Source: Gari tellinella
Taxonomy: Eukaryota; Mollusca; Bivalvia; Cardiida; Psammobiidae
DNA length: 64,000 nucleotides
Direction of reading: 5' to 3'
NCBI GenBank assembly: GCA_922989275.2
Contig: OV277859.1
Span: forward strand, 90,640,198 to 90,704,197
Under the pieces are notes generated by a model. That model was given only the letters and a program-made list of their open reading frames with translations, ran no database searches and was not told the origin of the DNA. Of the stretch, positions 54,341-63,750 are shown in pieces. Numbering within the stretch: position 1 is the stretch's first letter; every line of letters starts with the position of its first letter. Position numbers and translations under genes: made by a program.

Positions 54341-55420
54341 AACTTCGAAAAAATACGTTTTTCTCTCGTTTTCAAAACCTCACTTAACTATCAATTTATA
54401 AGCTATCGCCTCAAATTTTGTACTACGCGTAAGATAATGGTCTAATAAAACATCTGTATTAAAATTTATAACGATAAGATGACATTAAAAGCATTTATAT
54501 TAACACCAAACTTCGTAGGTAAACGAAAAAATACGTTTTTCTCTCATTTTCAAAACCTCACTAAACTAACAATTTATAAGCTATCGCCTCAAATTTTGTA
54601 CTAGTCGTGAGATCATGGTTTAATAAAACATCTGTATTAAAATTTATAACGAAAAGATAGCATTAAAAGCATTTCTATTAACACCAAACTTTCGTAGGAA
54701 AAACGGAAAATACAGTACTGTACGTTTTCTCTCTCATTTTCACAAACTCACTAAACAAACAAATTATAAGCTATCGCCTCAAATTTTGTACTAGTCGTGA
54801 GATCATGGTCTAATAAAACATCTGTATTAAAATTTATAACGAAAAGATAACATTAAAAGCATTTCTATTAACACCAAACTTTCGGAAAAACGTTGTTTTC
54901 TAGCCGCCAGCGAGCGCCGCTGATTGAACGACACGATAAATCGCGAGCAGGCCGGATACTTCTCCATTTGTCCTTTCTCCATGATTTTGTCAAGGTGATC
55001 ATTCTGAGCAAGTTGTGTTAAATTATGACTGAAAATATGGCTCCTTCAGTATTTAGAAGCTTTTTCTACATTTTGAAGTACTAAAGTACATGGATTATTC
55101 TGCTTTTTCTGCTTATTGTTATGTGATAAGTATTGTGCTAAAAATAGAACGAAGGACACAGAACGCCGGACAATCAAGGAGTGCAAAAGCTAACCCTGAG
55201 GCAGAGCAAGCTCAGGTGAGCTAAAAAGAACTTTATAACCTATGGTTTTCTTTTTACCATGGCACTCAAGATATGTTTGAAGAACCTATACAGAAACTTT
55301 CATAAAGATCCTATAGAAATTTCATTTGGGCCCACATCCCCTTAAATAGGTTGATGGTGTTGAAAGAGCTAATAGTGACATCACTTTCTTATGATAATCA
55401 GAAATATAAGATACTGATAA

Positions 55421-55815
55421 GTTAGAATCACAGAGCTCCAGATAAGGGGGTAGGGGGGGGTATTTCAAAAACTAAAATCATTATTTCTGCATTAAACCCT
55501 ATGGTGTCACTACTTGTAAGAACCGTCTCTTCGAGATGATTCTAATGAATAGTAACAACATAGGATTCTGTGCTGATATCAGGATTATAAGATACCGATA
55601 AGTTAGAATCACAGAGCTCCAGATAAGGGGGGGGGGGGGGTTATTTTCAAAAACTAATATCATTATTTCTGCATTAAACCCTATGGTGTCACCACTCATT
55701 AGAATCGTCTCGAAGAGACGATTGTAATGAGTAGTAACACCATAGGTTTTGGTGCTGAAATAAGTGATAAAGTGTTGGAATTGTTCAGTTTACTCCCTCT
55801 TATCTGGAGCCCTTA
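55421..55815. repeat. tandem pair of family D MITEs duplicated with flank
   Basis: GTTAGAATCACAGAGCTCC occurs at 55421 and 55602 (period 181). Each is followed by CCAGATAAGGGGG and the TCTCTTCGAGA or TCTCGAAGAGA palindrome. The shared flank shows segmental duplication, not two insertions. The second copy ends TTATCTGGAGCCCT near 55812. Confidence 0.8.
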
Positions 55816-55888
55816 ATCAATGCGCCTGACATGATTCCACTTCAGCAGTTTCTATGTTTTTGAGTGAGTTGTGTACGTCTGAGCCTAC

Positions 55889-56223
55889 CTGTAGGTTGTA
55901 GGAGTGCTAGACTTCTGAGGAGTGCTGGGATTTTGTGGTTGGTAAAGTAATAACATCACTGATTCGTCGTCCTTTGACACATTCTGCTTCAGGTGAGCAT
56001 TAGGCGTTCCAGCTTGGATAGGTGAGAGGCTCTGTGACTTAACAGGAAGTGTAGAGTGGCCTCCCTTGTTCACAGAGTTAGCTGCCTTGAGGGCTGGAGA
56101 GGTTTTATTGCTCCTGGATTTGGCCTTCAAGTAAGCATGTTTGGCATACTTGTACTCCTTTAGCAACTCATCAAAATGAAGTCTCCGCCCCTGAACATAA
56201 CGTTTCATTGACAAGGCATGGAG
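55889..56223 (-). CDS. ataxin-7-like protein, second visible exon (end of SCA7 domain)
   Basis: Acceptor GACTATATTTTTTCAG ends at 56224; donor CTACAG|GTAGG at 55889/55888. It opens LHALSMKRYVQGRRLHFDEL. After LTCK from the upstream exon this gives the SCA7 signature (C..C..C-x2-H, then R-x-V-x-G-R...FD.L). In ataxin-7 proteins this domain lies in the SAGA deubiquitinase module. The remaining ~85 residues are lysine-, serine- and proline-rich (SPALKAANS, STPQKSSTPTTY). 111 codons plus 2 bases, phase matching exon 51265-51424. A possible ATG at 56247 lies in the intron and is not used. Confidence 0.8.
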
Positions 56224-56861
56224 CTGAAAAAATATAGTCAAGAACATTGAAGCCCTGATAACTCAAACTAGCTTAACCCATTCACCCCTGAAAATTTTAA
56301 TACGAAAAAAAAGCTTGCTTTTTTGTTCTTAAGTAATGCATGGTAAAATCAAAGGTATTCCAATTCAATTCAATCCCTGACAGACTTTGAAAAGTGTTTG
56401 ATTTGCTCATGAATAACTTCCTCAAAACTAGGCAACTACAAAACATTGGGGCTGATATCTTGGATGATTACATCACGGCTTTTATGAAGCGTTGCGCGTG
56501 AAGTTTCGGAATTCCAGATTTCCATGCTATTTTTAAACTTTTTTCAGCATGAATAACCCACAACACTCATAAAGCTTAAAACAGTTCAATTCATACCCTT
56601 AAACCCTTAAATGAACGTTATTTGAAAAAAGCTACTTCTCAATCAAACCTATAAAAATAATGGATTATCAAACGTCATGAATATAAATAATGACATAATT
56701 ATTGGTGGTCATATGACTTCCAAAAATAGTTTCAGATTGCATAATAGGTGTACGAAGGAGTTTTAACATTGTATACACGGGTGCTTATAGATCTATTTGA
56801 TTATTTGGTTTAACAACATTATAGATCTTGTCCCAAACAATTTAGGTATATAATAAAAGTT

Positions 56862-56934
56862 TGAGTTGGTTGTGTAATCCAGATCTCACGAGAGGCGTAG
56901 CCTCGAGTGTGATCTGGATTACACAACCAACTCA
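56862..56934. repeat. 73-bp palindrome
   Basis: TGAGTTGGTTGTGTAATCCA / TGGATTACACAACCAACTCA with inner GATCTCACGAGAGGC...GCCTCGAGTGTGATC. No other copy in the window. Confidence 0.85.
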
Positions 56935-57577
56935 TACAAGAGCGCTGATCACACACTGGTGATAGATTTATTCCTATTTCATTAGCACTTTTTTGCATTT
57001 TTCCGTCCATAGGCAAAGCCTAAATACATATTAGACTTTTCCAATTTCAAAATATGATAAGTCCATTTTTTACTGTTTATGATTGATTTAAACAATATAT
57101 TTCAAAATGACAAACAGTGTAGACTCTGATATGAGGGCTCCTTGAGGAGCCCTCTGATCATGGTCTACACTGTTTGCGTAGGACAAGTGCACTCCTCACA
57201 GGTATACTATTTGCAAAGTTGAAAAAGTTCAGTTACTTTGAACTATTAACCCTTTCTGCGCCAAACTTTGCAAACAGTTTCGATCCAGATCAGACGCAGC
57301 ATAATGTGACACTCGTATCGATATTTTTTATGTCATACTACCTTAAATCTAATTTCAAACGTTCTTGCAGACAACAATATTGAAGCAGTTGACAATAAAG
57401 TGGTGAAGGGATAATATACCTGGAAAGGGTTCAAAAACTCTTATCTGGAGCCCTGTAATATTCTTGTACAGTCAAACTTTGATATCTCCAAGTCGGTTTT
57501 GTTGAACATACCCTATTTTCAAGTTAAGAAGTGGATATCAATGCAGTTCATTATGTCGAACTATCTGGTAGTTTGAG

Positions 57578-57830
57578 TTAACCCTTTACCCAATAACCTG
57601 TTTATAACAATAACTACAGGTGATCACTTAAAGCAGGTTGGAAGTAAAGCAGAATGTGCCTTAAGGCACATTCTGCTTTGCTTTCAGCCTGCTTTAAACA
57701 ACCATCTGCTAGGCTACATAAAAATATTTGTTGTGGTAATTGTTCATGAGGGTATAAACTAGAACTATTTTCTTCAGCGGAGGAATAAATTAGATGCGCT
57801 AAAAGTCGCTTCTATGGGGTAAAGGGTTAA
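57578..57830. mobile_element. family C1 MITE, full length
   Basis: TTAACCCTTTACCCAATAACC ... TATGGGGTAAAGGGTTAA with the perfect GTGCCTTAAGGCAC core. Confidence 0.85.
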
Positions 57831-57874
57831 ACGAGTTCGAGATATGGAAGTATGACTGTATACAATATTCTTAC

Positions 57875-57951
57875 CTTACAAGTGAGGTACTTTTTACATG
57901 GTTTGCCACATACTATAACACCACAGTGCTTGTTGGCATCATAGACTCGAT
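57875..57951 (-). CDS. ataxin-7-like protein, first visible exon (SCA7 domain)
   Basis: 77-bp exon. Acceptor TTTTGATTATTCAG ends at 57952; donor TGTAAG|GTAAGAAT at 57875/57874. Two bases complete a codon from an upstream exon, then 25 codons: RVYDANKHCGV, VCGKPC, KKYLTCK. The spacing C-x8-C-x5-C, with His from the next exon, is the SCA7 zinc-binding pattern. The first interval is two residues shorter than I recall for human ataxin-7. Upstream exons (N-terminal part, including a CHxxC-type finger) were not found between 57952 and 64000. They may lie outside the window. Confidence 0.8.
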
Positions 57952-57967
57952 CTGAATAATCAAAATT

Positions 57968-58470
57968 TAACCCTTGTAAAATACCCAATAGCCTGTTTCT
58001 AGTTTTGAAGATAGGTGACCACTTAAAGCAGGTTGAAAGTAAAGCAGAATGTGCCTTCACCCTTTGAACCCTAGTCACGCCTATAGGCGTCCTTTTCAAA
58101 CAGTGTACATGTGAACAGTATACTTGTCCTATGCAAACAGTGAAGACCCAGATCAGAGGGCTCCTTTCGGAGCCCTCTGATCAGGGTCTTCACTGTTTGT
58201 CATAATGCCAAACATTGACAAAAACAACCCTTAAAAGTCAGAAATGGACTGGACTAAAATGGAAACTGGAATTGTCCATTTAAAGTTTCAGGGAGGAAAG
58301 AGTTAAGGCATATTCTGCTTCACTGTCAGCCTGCTTTTAGCTATCATTTGCTAGGATTTACAAAATATTTCTTATTATTCATTTTCATGGCTGTACAATT
58401 TGGAACATTTTTCTTCAGTGGATGAATACATTCAATTCGCTAAACGGCGCTAATCTAATGGGGAAAGGGT
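57968..58470. mobile_element. family C1 MITE with C3 inserted
   Basis: C1: AAAATACCCAATAGCCTGTTTC ... AGCAGAATGTGCC[C3]AAGGCATATTCTGC ... AATGGGGAAAGGGTTAA. C3 sits exactly in the C1 hairpin loop. Confidence 0.75.
58056..58306. mobile_element. family C3 MITE nested in a C1 hairpin
   Basis: TTCACCCTTTGAACCCTAGT ... GTTTCAGGGAGGAAAGAGTTAA. Core palindrome around GGCTCCTTTCGGAGCC. Near-identical to 11208-11456. Confidence 0.85.
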
Positions 58471-58757
58471 TAAACATTTACTGCTAAGGACAGAAAAATG
58501 AAATTATAATGATCACCTATGGGAACGCTTCTACGGTATAACCTTTGTTATCCGACACCCCATGGTTCCACGTTTGTAAGTTGGTTAATAGAGGGCGTCA
58601 GTTAACAGAAATATGCAAAAGTTCACAAGTTTACACACCCAAAGATTCAGTCCATTTTTTCTTTGCGAGGGGAATTCTTCGATGCCAAATGACATATTAA
58701 AAAAATACGTATGACTGCAGCATATAACACATATCCTGATAACATCATTCTAGTTTA
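58471..58757. other. no gene seen
   Basis: Short non-repetitive stretch. No exon with convincing splice sites on either strand. Confidence 0.35.
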
Positions 58758-60055
58758 AACAAGAGCCCCATGGGGCATATTTCGCTCACCTGAGAAAATA
58801 GCTGAAAAAATGGCGATAATAATTTAGGTCCAGGACTGACCTAGATATGGAACAGACCCGAACAATTTGAACAAATTATGTAAAGTATGTTTAAAAGTGT
58901 CACCATACCGAATATAAAAGCTCTGGCCATATTAGTGTCAGAGAAGAAGACGTTTGAAATTTTCTCTATATAACTCTATGTAAAACTGTGACCCCAGGGG
59001 CGGGGCCAATTTTGACCCCAGGGACATAATTTGAACAAACTTGATAAAGGACCTGTAGGCGATGGTATGTGCAAAATATCTAAGCTCTGGCCCTTGTAGT
59101 TTCAGAAAAGAAGATTTTTTAAGTTTTCATTGAAAAAAATCTATTTTTAGCTCCTGTGACCTAGTTATGCAACCGACCAGAGCCATTTGAACAATTTTGG
59201 TATAGGACATCTAGAAGTGTCACCATACCAAATATCAAAGCTCTGGCCATATTAGTTCCAGAGAAGAAGACGTTTGAAAATTTCATTATATAACTCTATG
59301 TAAAACTGTGACCCCCCGGGCGGGGCCAATTTCGACCCCAGGGACATAATTTGAACAAACTAGATAGAGGACCTGTAGGCGATGCTATGTGCCAAATATC
59401 TAAGCTCTGGCCCTTGTAGTTTCAGACAAGAAGATTTTTTAAGTTTTCAATGAAAAAAATCTATTTTTAGCTCCTGTGACCTAGTGATGCAACTGACCAG
59501 AACCATGTGAACAATTTTCTTATAGGACATCTAGAAGTGTCACCATGCCAAATATCAATGCTCTGGCCACATTAGTTTCAGAGAAGAAGACGTTTGAAAA
59601 TTTCACTATATAACTCTATGTAAATCTGTGACCCCGGGGGGGGGGGGGGGGCAATTTTGACCCCAGGGGCATAATTTGAACAAACTTGATAGAGGACCTG
59701 TAGATAATGCTATATGCCAAATATCTAAGCTCTGGCCCTTCCAGTTTTTGACAAGAAGATTTTTTAAGATATCCTTATTTTTTCACTTTGGTTGCCATGG
59801 CAACCAGAGTTCTGCATTGTTTTTAAGTCTTTGAACAAATTTGAAAGAGCTTGACCCAAGGAACATTTCTTTAAAGTTTGGTTGAATTCTGTCAAGCCGT
59901 ATAGGAGGAGATGTCATTTGAAGCAATTGTTAACGACGACGCATGACTAACGACTAACGACCAACGACTAACGACTAACGACGGACGACGACGGACGACG
60001 ATCACAGGGCCATCCCAATAGCTCACCTTGAGCCTTTGGCTCAGGTGAGCTAAAA
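58758..60055. mobile_element. family A element (CCCCGGGGC core)
   Basis: Starts AACAAGAGCCCCATGGGGC; ends GAGCCTTTGGCTCAGGTGAGCTAAAA. Four ~310-bp units (AAGCTCTGGCC, GTGACCCC, GGGGCCAATTTTGACCCC). An ACGACTAACGACTAACGACG tract at about 59943-59980. A G16 run at 59636-59651. Closest relative 39216-40147. Confidence 0.9.
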
Positions 60056-60369
60056 AGGAGTTCCCTGGTCCGGATCTACACTGTTTTTCCATAGTTCTTT
60101 TAAATTAAAGTAAGCATAAATGTGTATAGTGTACAATTGGAAGTAAATTGGCATGTACATATGATGGGATCAACTAAAACACCAGCAAGTACAGTCCACT
60201 TTCGTCATGTCAACTTGCGAGAAATTAACAAAACGTCAAAACGTGTGTATGTATTTGTTTTATTTTTTCCAATTATAACTTTAGCATACATTTTGTAGTC
60301 CGTATAATGCGCCTGCGACTATTGACATAGACTAATCTTATAAACCCTCACATCATTACACATTGTTAA
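60056..60369. other. no gene seen
   Basis: Unassigned spacer between two family A elements. Confidence 0.35.
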
Positions 60370-61286
60370 AACAAGGGCCACTATGGCCCTAAATCGCTCA
60401 CCTGGTACACCATGTAAACTTATCCTATAGTGACTTAGATTATGACTGGACATGACCCACAATAAACCTTTAGAGTGTTAACAAGATTTTTCTATGATTT
60501 GACCTTGTGACCCAGTTTTTGACAAGACACAATCCACATTTGATTTTGACCTAGATTTGATGCAGGCAAATATTCTGACAATATTTCATTCAGATCCAAT
60601 GAGATTTGTAGCTGATCACTGTTTTTCAAAGATTTGACCTAGTGACCTAGTTTTAGACATGACCCACATTTGAACTTGACCAAGATATCAATGAGGCAAA
60701 CATTTTGACCAAATTTCATTAAGATCCAATGAGATTTGTAGCCTCTAGAGTGTTAACAAGGTTTTTTCCAAGATTTGACCTAGTGACCTAGTTTTTAACC
60801 GGACATGACACACATTTGAACTTGACCTAGATATCAATGAAGCAAACATTTTGACCAAGTTTCATAAAAATCCAATGAGATTTGTAGCCTCTAGAGTGTT
60901 AACAAGGTTTTTCTATGATTTGACCTTGTGACCTAGTTTTTGACCGGACATGACCCATATTCCACCTTGACCTAGATATCAATGAGGCAAACATTCTGAC
61001 CAAGTTTCATTAAGATCCTATGAGATTTGTAGCCTCAAGAGTGTTAACAAGGTTTTTCGAGGATTTGACCTAGTGACCTAGTTTTTGACCGGACAAGACC
61101 CACATTCGAACTTGACCTAGATTTCTACTAGACAAACATTGTGATCAAGTTTCATGAAGATTGGATGAAATTTGTAGCTGCTAGAGTGTTAACGAACCAA
61201 TTGTGAACGGACGGACGGACGGACGGGCGAAGGACATCCAGCTATCCTAAAAGCTCACCTTGGCACTTCGTGCCAGGTGAGCTAAA
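60370..61286. mobile_element. family A element (GATTTGACCTAGTG core)
   Basis: Starts AACAAGGGCCACTATGGCCCT; ends GGCACTTCGTGCCAGGTGAGCTAAAA. Five core units. ACGG tract at 61207-61231. Intact relative of 3603 and 45811. Confidence 0.9.
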
Positions 61287-61830
61287 AAACACTTTGTACT
61301 CCGTGACCTTGACCATTGACCCATGATTATGGAAGTTGAACGCAACACATTGTCTTTGTCTAGTGAACTTTATGCCAAATTATTTTAAATCTATTCACAG
61401 ATAAAGAAATAACAACTCGGACATGAAATTTGTTACAACATAATCATACCCTGTGACCTTGACCTTGACAGATGGACAAGGAAGTTAAATATTACACATC
61501 CTCTTTGTCTGGTGAACATTTGTGCCAAGGTATTTTGAAATCAATTGACGGATGTCACAGTGACAGCCCGGACATGAAAGTTGTGACAATGTAATCGTTC
61601 CCTGTAGCCTTGACCTTTGCCCCAATGACAAGGGAGTTTAACGCAACACATTGTCTTTGTCTCGTGAACATTTGTCTTAAGTTATTTTGAAATCCATTGA
61701 CTGATACCAAAGTTACAGACCAGACACGAAATGTGTGACCGAGGAAAAAACGAATTAACCAACAAATGGACAGAAGGACAGACAGACATTGAAATTACTA
61801 CATGCCCACCTTTAGGGACATAAAAAGGCT
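61287..61830. repeat. pearl-like tandem repeat (GTGACCTTGACC units) with tail
   Basis: Three ~175-bp units (CTGTGACCTTGACC, GCAACACATTGTCTTTGTCT, GTGAACATTTGTGCC). Tail GACAGAAGGACAGACAGAC, then CATGCCCACCTTTAGGGACATAAAA. Confidence 0.75.
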
Positions 61831-61883
61831 ATCAGTAGAAACTAAATGGTGTCCAAAAAAAGGGGAGGTAAAACAAATCCTCA

Positions 61884-62075
61884 CAGGGCTCCAGAAAAGG
61901 GGAGTATTTCAAAAGTTAATATCTTTATTTATGCATTAAATCCTAGGGTGTTACTACTCATTAGAATCGTCACTTGGAAACAATTCTTATGAGAAGTGAC
62001 ACCATAGAATTGGTGCTAAAATGAGTGAGAAAATGTTTAATTTGTGCCGTTTACTCCCTCTTATCTGGAGCCCTG
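61884..62075. mobile_element. family D MITE
   Basis: CAGGGCTCCAGAAAA ... TTATCTGGAGCCCTG. Flanks TCCTCA (61878-61883) and CCCTCA (62076-62081) fit a mutated 6-bp duplication. Confidence 0.8.
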
Positions 62076-62650
62076 CCCTCATATCTCTTGCATTACTAAA
62101 GGCACACTGTTCAAAAAGGACACAGTTAGGCTAGGGTTCATTCCCTTATATTTACATTCACCCTGTAAAGTCTCTATGTAATCGTATTAAAAAATATGCA
62201 GGTCAATTCTCGATGAACCTACAAATCGAAACTGGTTCCAGCCAGTTATAAAGAGGGCGGAGTCTCCGCCTCAGAGAGATACCGACCTAGCAACCAGCTA
62301 ATGGTTGCTATGGAGTGTAATTAGGCTGAAAGAAACATGCGCGACAGATTTTTAAAAATTTGCTTTAATAATAGATATTTAAGTTGCATTGTTTATTTTT
62401 AATGTCTTATAAGTGTTCGTAAAGCACACAGCGACAGTTTACTGGGTAAAATCTTGACTTTGTAATCAACTCCGAAACATGTATTTTGGACTACTTTTCA
62501 TACTGCATATTATAGAGATCGAATAGCTGTTACATCCAGGATTACATCTGTCAAACCTATTTGGCCGGTATATGATAAATTTATATACATGAAAACAAAT
62601 CTGGTCAAATTACACATTAAACGGACAAGACAGAAAATAAAAATATAAAT
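62076..62650. other. no gene seen
   Basis: Mostly unique AT-rich sequence. GAGGGCGGAGTCTCCGCCTC near 62255 is a short palindrome. No exon recognised. Confidence 0.35.
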
Positions 62651-62802
62651 ATAAGGAAAAAACAACATCTTTTTGCCGTTCACGCGGTATGAATACATCA
62701 GCTTCGCAGGGTAAGTTTATCGTGCGTTTACGAAACTTACCCCCTGCGAAGCCAATGTATTCATACCGTCGTGAACCGCAAAAAGATGTTGTTTATTCCT
62801 AT
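62651..62802. repeat. ~150-bp foldback sequence
   Basis: AACAACATCTTTTTGC, CGCGGTATGAATACAT and GCTTCGCAGGGTAAGTTT each recur as the reverse complement in mirror order (62735-62795). Single copy here. Confidence 0.85.
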
Positions 62803-62957
62803 AGTAATACATAACATTTAGATATATAAGTGGTGCTTTAACACAAAGTGATGTCATAATTTTCAAATGACATCACAATTTGAATTCTTTTTTAAAATCT
62901 CCTGGAATTCTGTTTACACAATTTGTTGACCGTGTTGTAAGTAATGCAGAAAGTCGA

Positions 62958-63209
62958 TTAACCCATTACCCCATTGCCTGTTTCTAGTTTTGAAGATAGG
63001 TGATCACTTAAAAGTAAGTAAAAGTAAAGCAGAATGCGCCTAAAAGTACATTCTGCTTTACTTTCAGCCTGCTTTAAGCTATTATCTGCTAAAATATAGA
63101 AATTATTTCTCATGAATCTTATTTGTAACAGTATAAACTGGAATTATTTTCTACAGTAGAGGAATAAATTAAAGGTGTAAAAAGGTGTATTTATGGAGTA
63201 ATGGGTTAA
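62958..63209. mobile_element. family C1 MITE, full length
   Basis: TTAACCCATTACCCCATTGCC ... TTATGGAGTAATGGGTTAA. The core hairpin is slightly decayed. Its right TTAA overlaps the left end of family F. Confidence 0.85.
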
Positions 63210-63750
63210 AGCGACTCGCAACCAGATGGTGCATTAAAAATAGTAATTTGTAAATATGTGTCAAACGCTTATATAAATGGTAAAGAATTAGTTTAGGATA
63301 AGAAATTCTGTTTAAAAAAATGTATTTCAATAAAAAAAATATTGGTCTCTGGTGGGATTCGAACCCGGGGCCCGGCATTGGCGGACAGAAGGCAAAATAG
63401 GGGAAACCGCTTAGACCAATGGACCACGGAACTATCCGTTTATCTCGGATCGATTTAACGTATTTAAATGTGTAGCAATCGAAAGTGCATACAACTTCGT
63501 AATTCGGCTCGGGTTTATGTCTGAGCCCGTGTAGAGAAGCAACAACAACAACTATACCGTCTACTAGTCGGTATAGAAAAACGATGGAAAATATCTAAAA
63601 ATCTAAGATTCGGTGACGATTCTTGAGACTTTTTTTGGACTGATCATATTTTTTTAATGTCAGAAGCCAAATAATGCCACAAATTTGCTTTTATTTGAGT
63701 ATTTTATTTTATTTTGACAAGTACACCATCCGGTTGCGAGTCCCTTTAAG
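63206..63750. mobile_element. family F element, copy 2 (tRNA-like interior)
   Basis: TTAAAGCGACTCGCAACCAG ... CGGTTGCGAGTCCCTTTAAG. Contains the tRNA-like region 63347-63428 on the minus strand. Homologous along its length to 36243-36750. Confidence 0.8.
63347..63428 (-). other. tRNA-like (pol III promoter-like) sequence
   Basis: On the minus strand an A-box-like TGGTCTAAGCGG (63418-63407) and B-box GGTTCGAATCC (63365-63355), ~42 bp apart. The two ends do not form a proper acceptor stem. tRNA-derived, not a working tRNA. Confidence 0.55.

Larger units (their letters stand above)
52107..54982. mobile_element. 2,876-bp Mutator-like non-autonomous element
   Basis: 26-bp perfect inverted ends (52107-52132 and 54957-54982; outer bases ATGGAGAAAGGACAAATGG). 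A 9-bp target duplication GATTTTGTC lies at 52098-52106 and 54983-54991. The left part has three ~200-bp repeats (52290-52920, GGCGAGTTAAAGAG, TTTCACTTGTAAAAAT). The right part has three ~180-bp repeats (54350-54890). No transposase; the longest frames (~100 residues) are not recognisable. 9-bp duplications are typical of Mutator/MULE elements (family knowledge). Confidence 0.85.
51647..55226. mobile_element. family A element carrying a Mutator-like insertion
   Basis: 5' AACAAGGGCCACTATGGCCCT; 3' end GAGCAAGCTCAGGTGAGCTAAAA. The GATTTGACC core is cut at GATTTTGTC (52098) and resumes after 54991 with AAGGTGATCATTC. The uninterrupted relative is GATTTTATCAGGGTGATCATT at 27959. Confidence 0.8.
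56224..57874. repeat. 1.65-kb intron with MITE fragments and a palindrome
   Basis: C3 pieces at about 56272-56310 and 57030-57195 (core GGGCTCCTTGAGGAGCCC). A palindrome at 56862-56934. A C2-like remnant at 57247-57420. A solo D end TTATCTGGAGCCCTG at about 57440-57454. A C1 copy at 57580-57830. The rest is unassigned. Confidence 0.65.

Noticed and set aside
54116..54375. Ser/Val/Cys-rich frames
   Set aside because: Translation of a GACA low-complexity tract.
56224..56247. ATG at 56247 as start of an independent 120-residue protein
   Set aside because: It lies in the pyrimidine tract before a clear 3' splice site, and the SCA7 domain needs the upstream exon.
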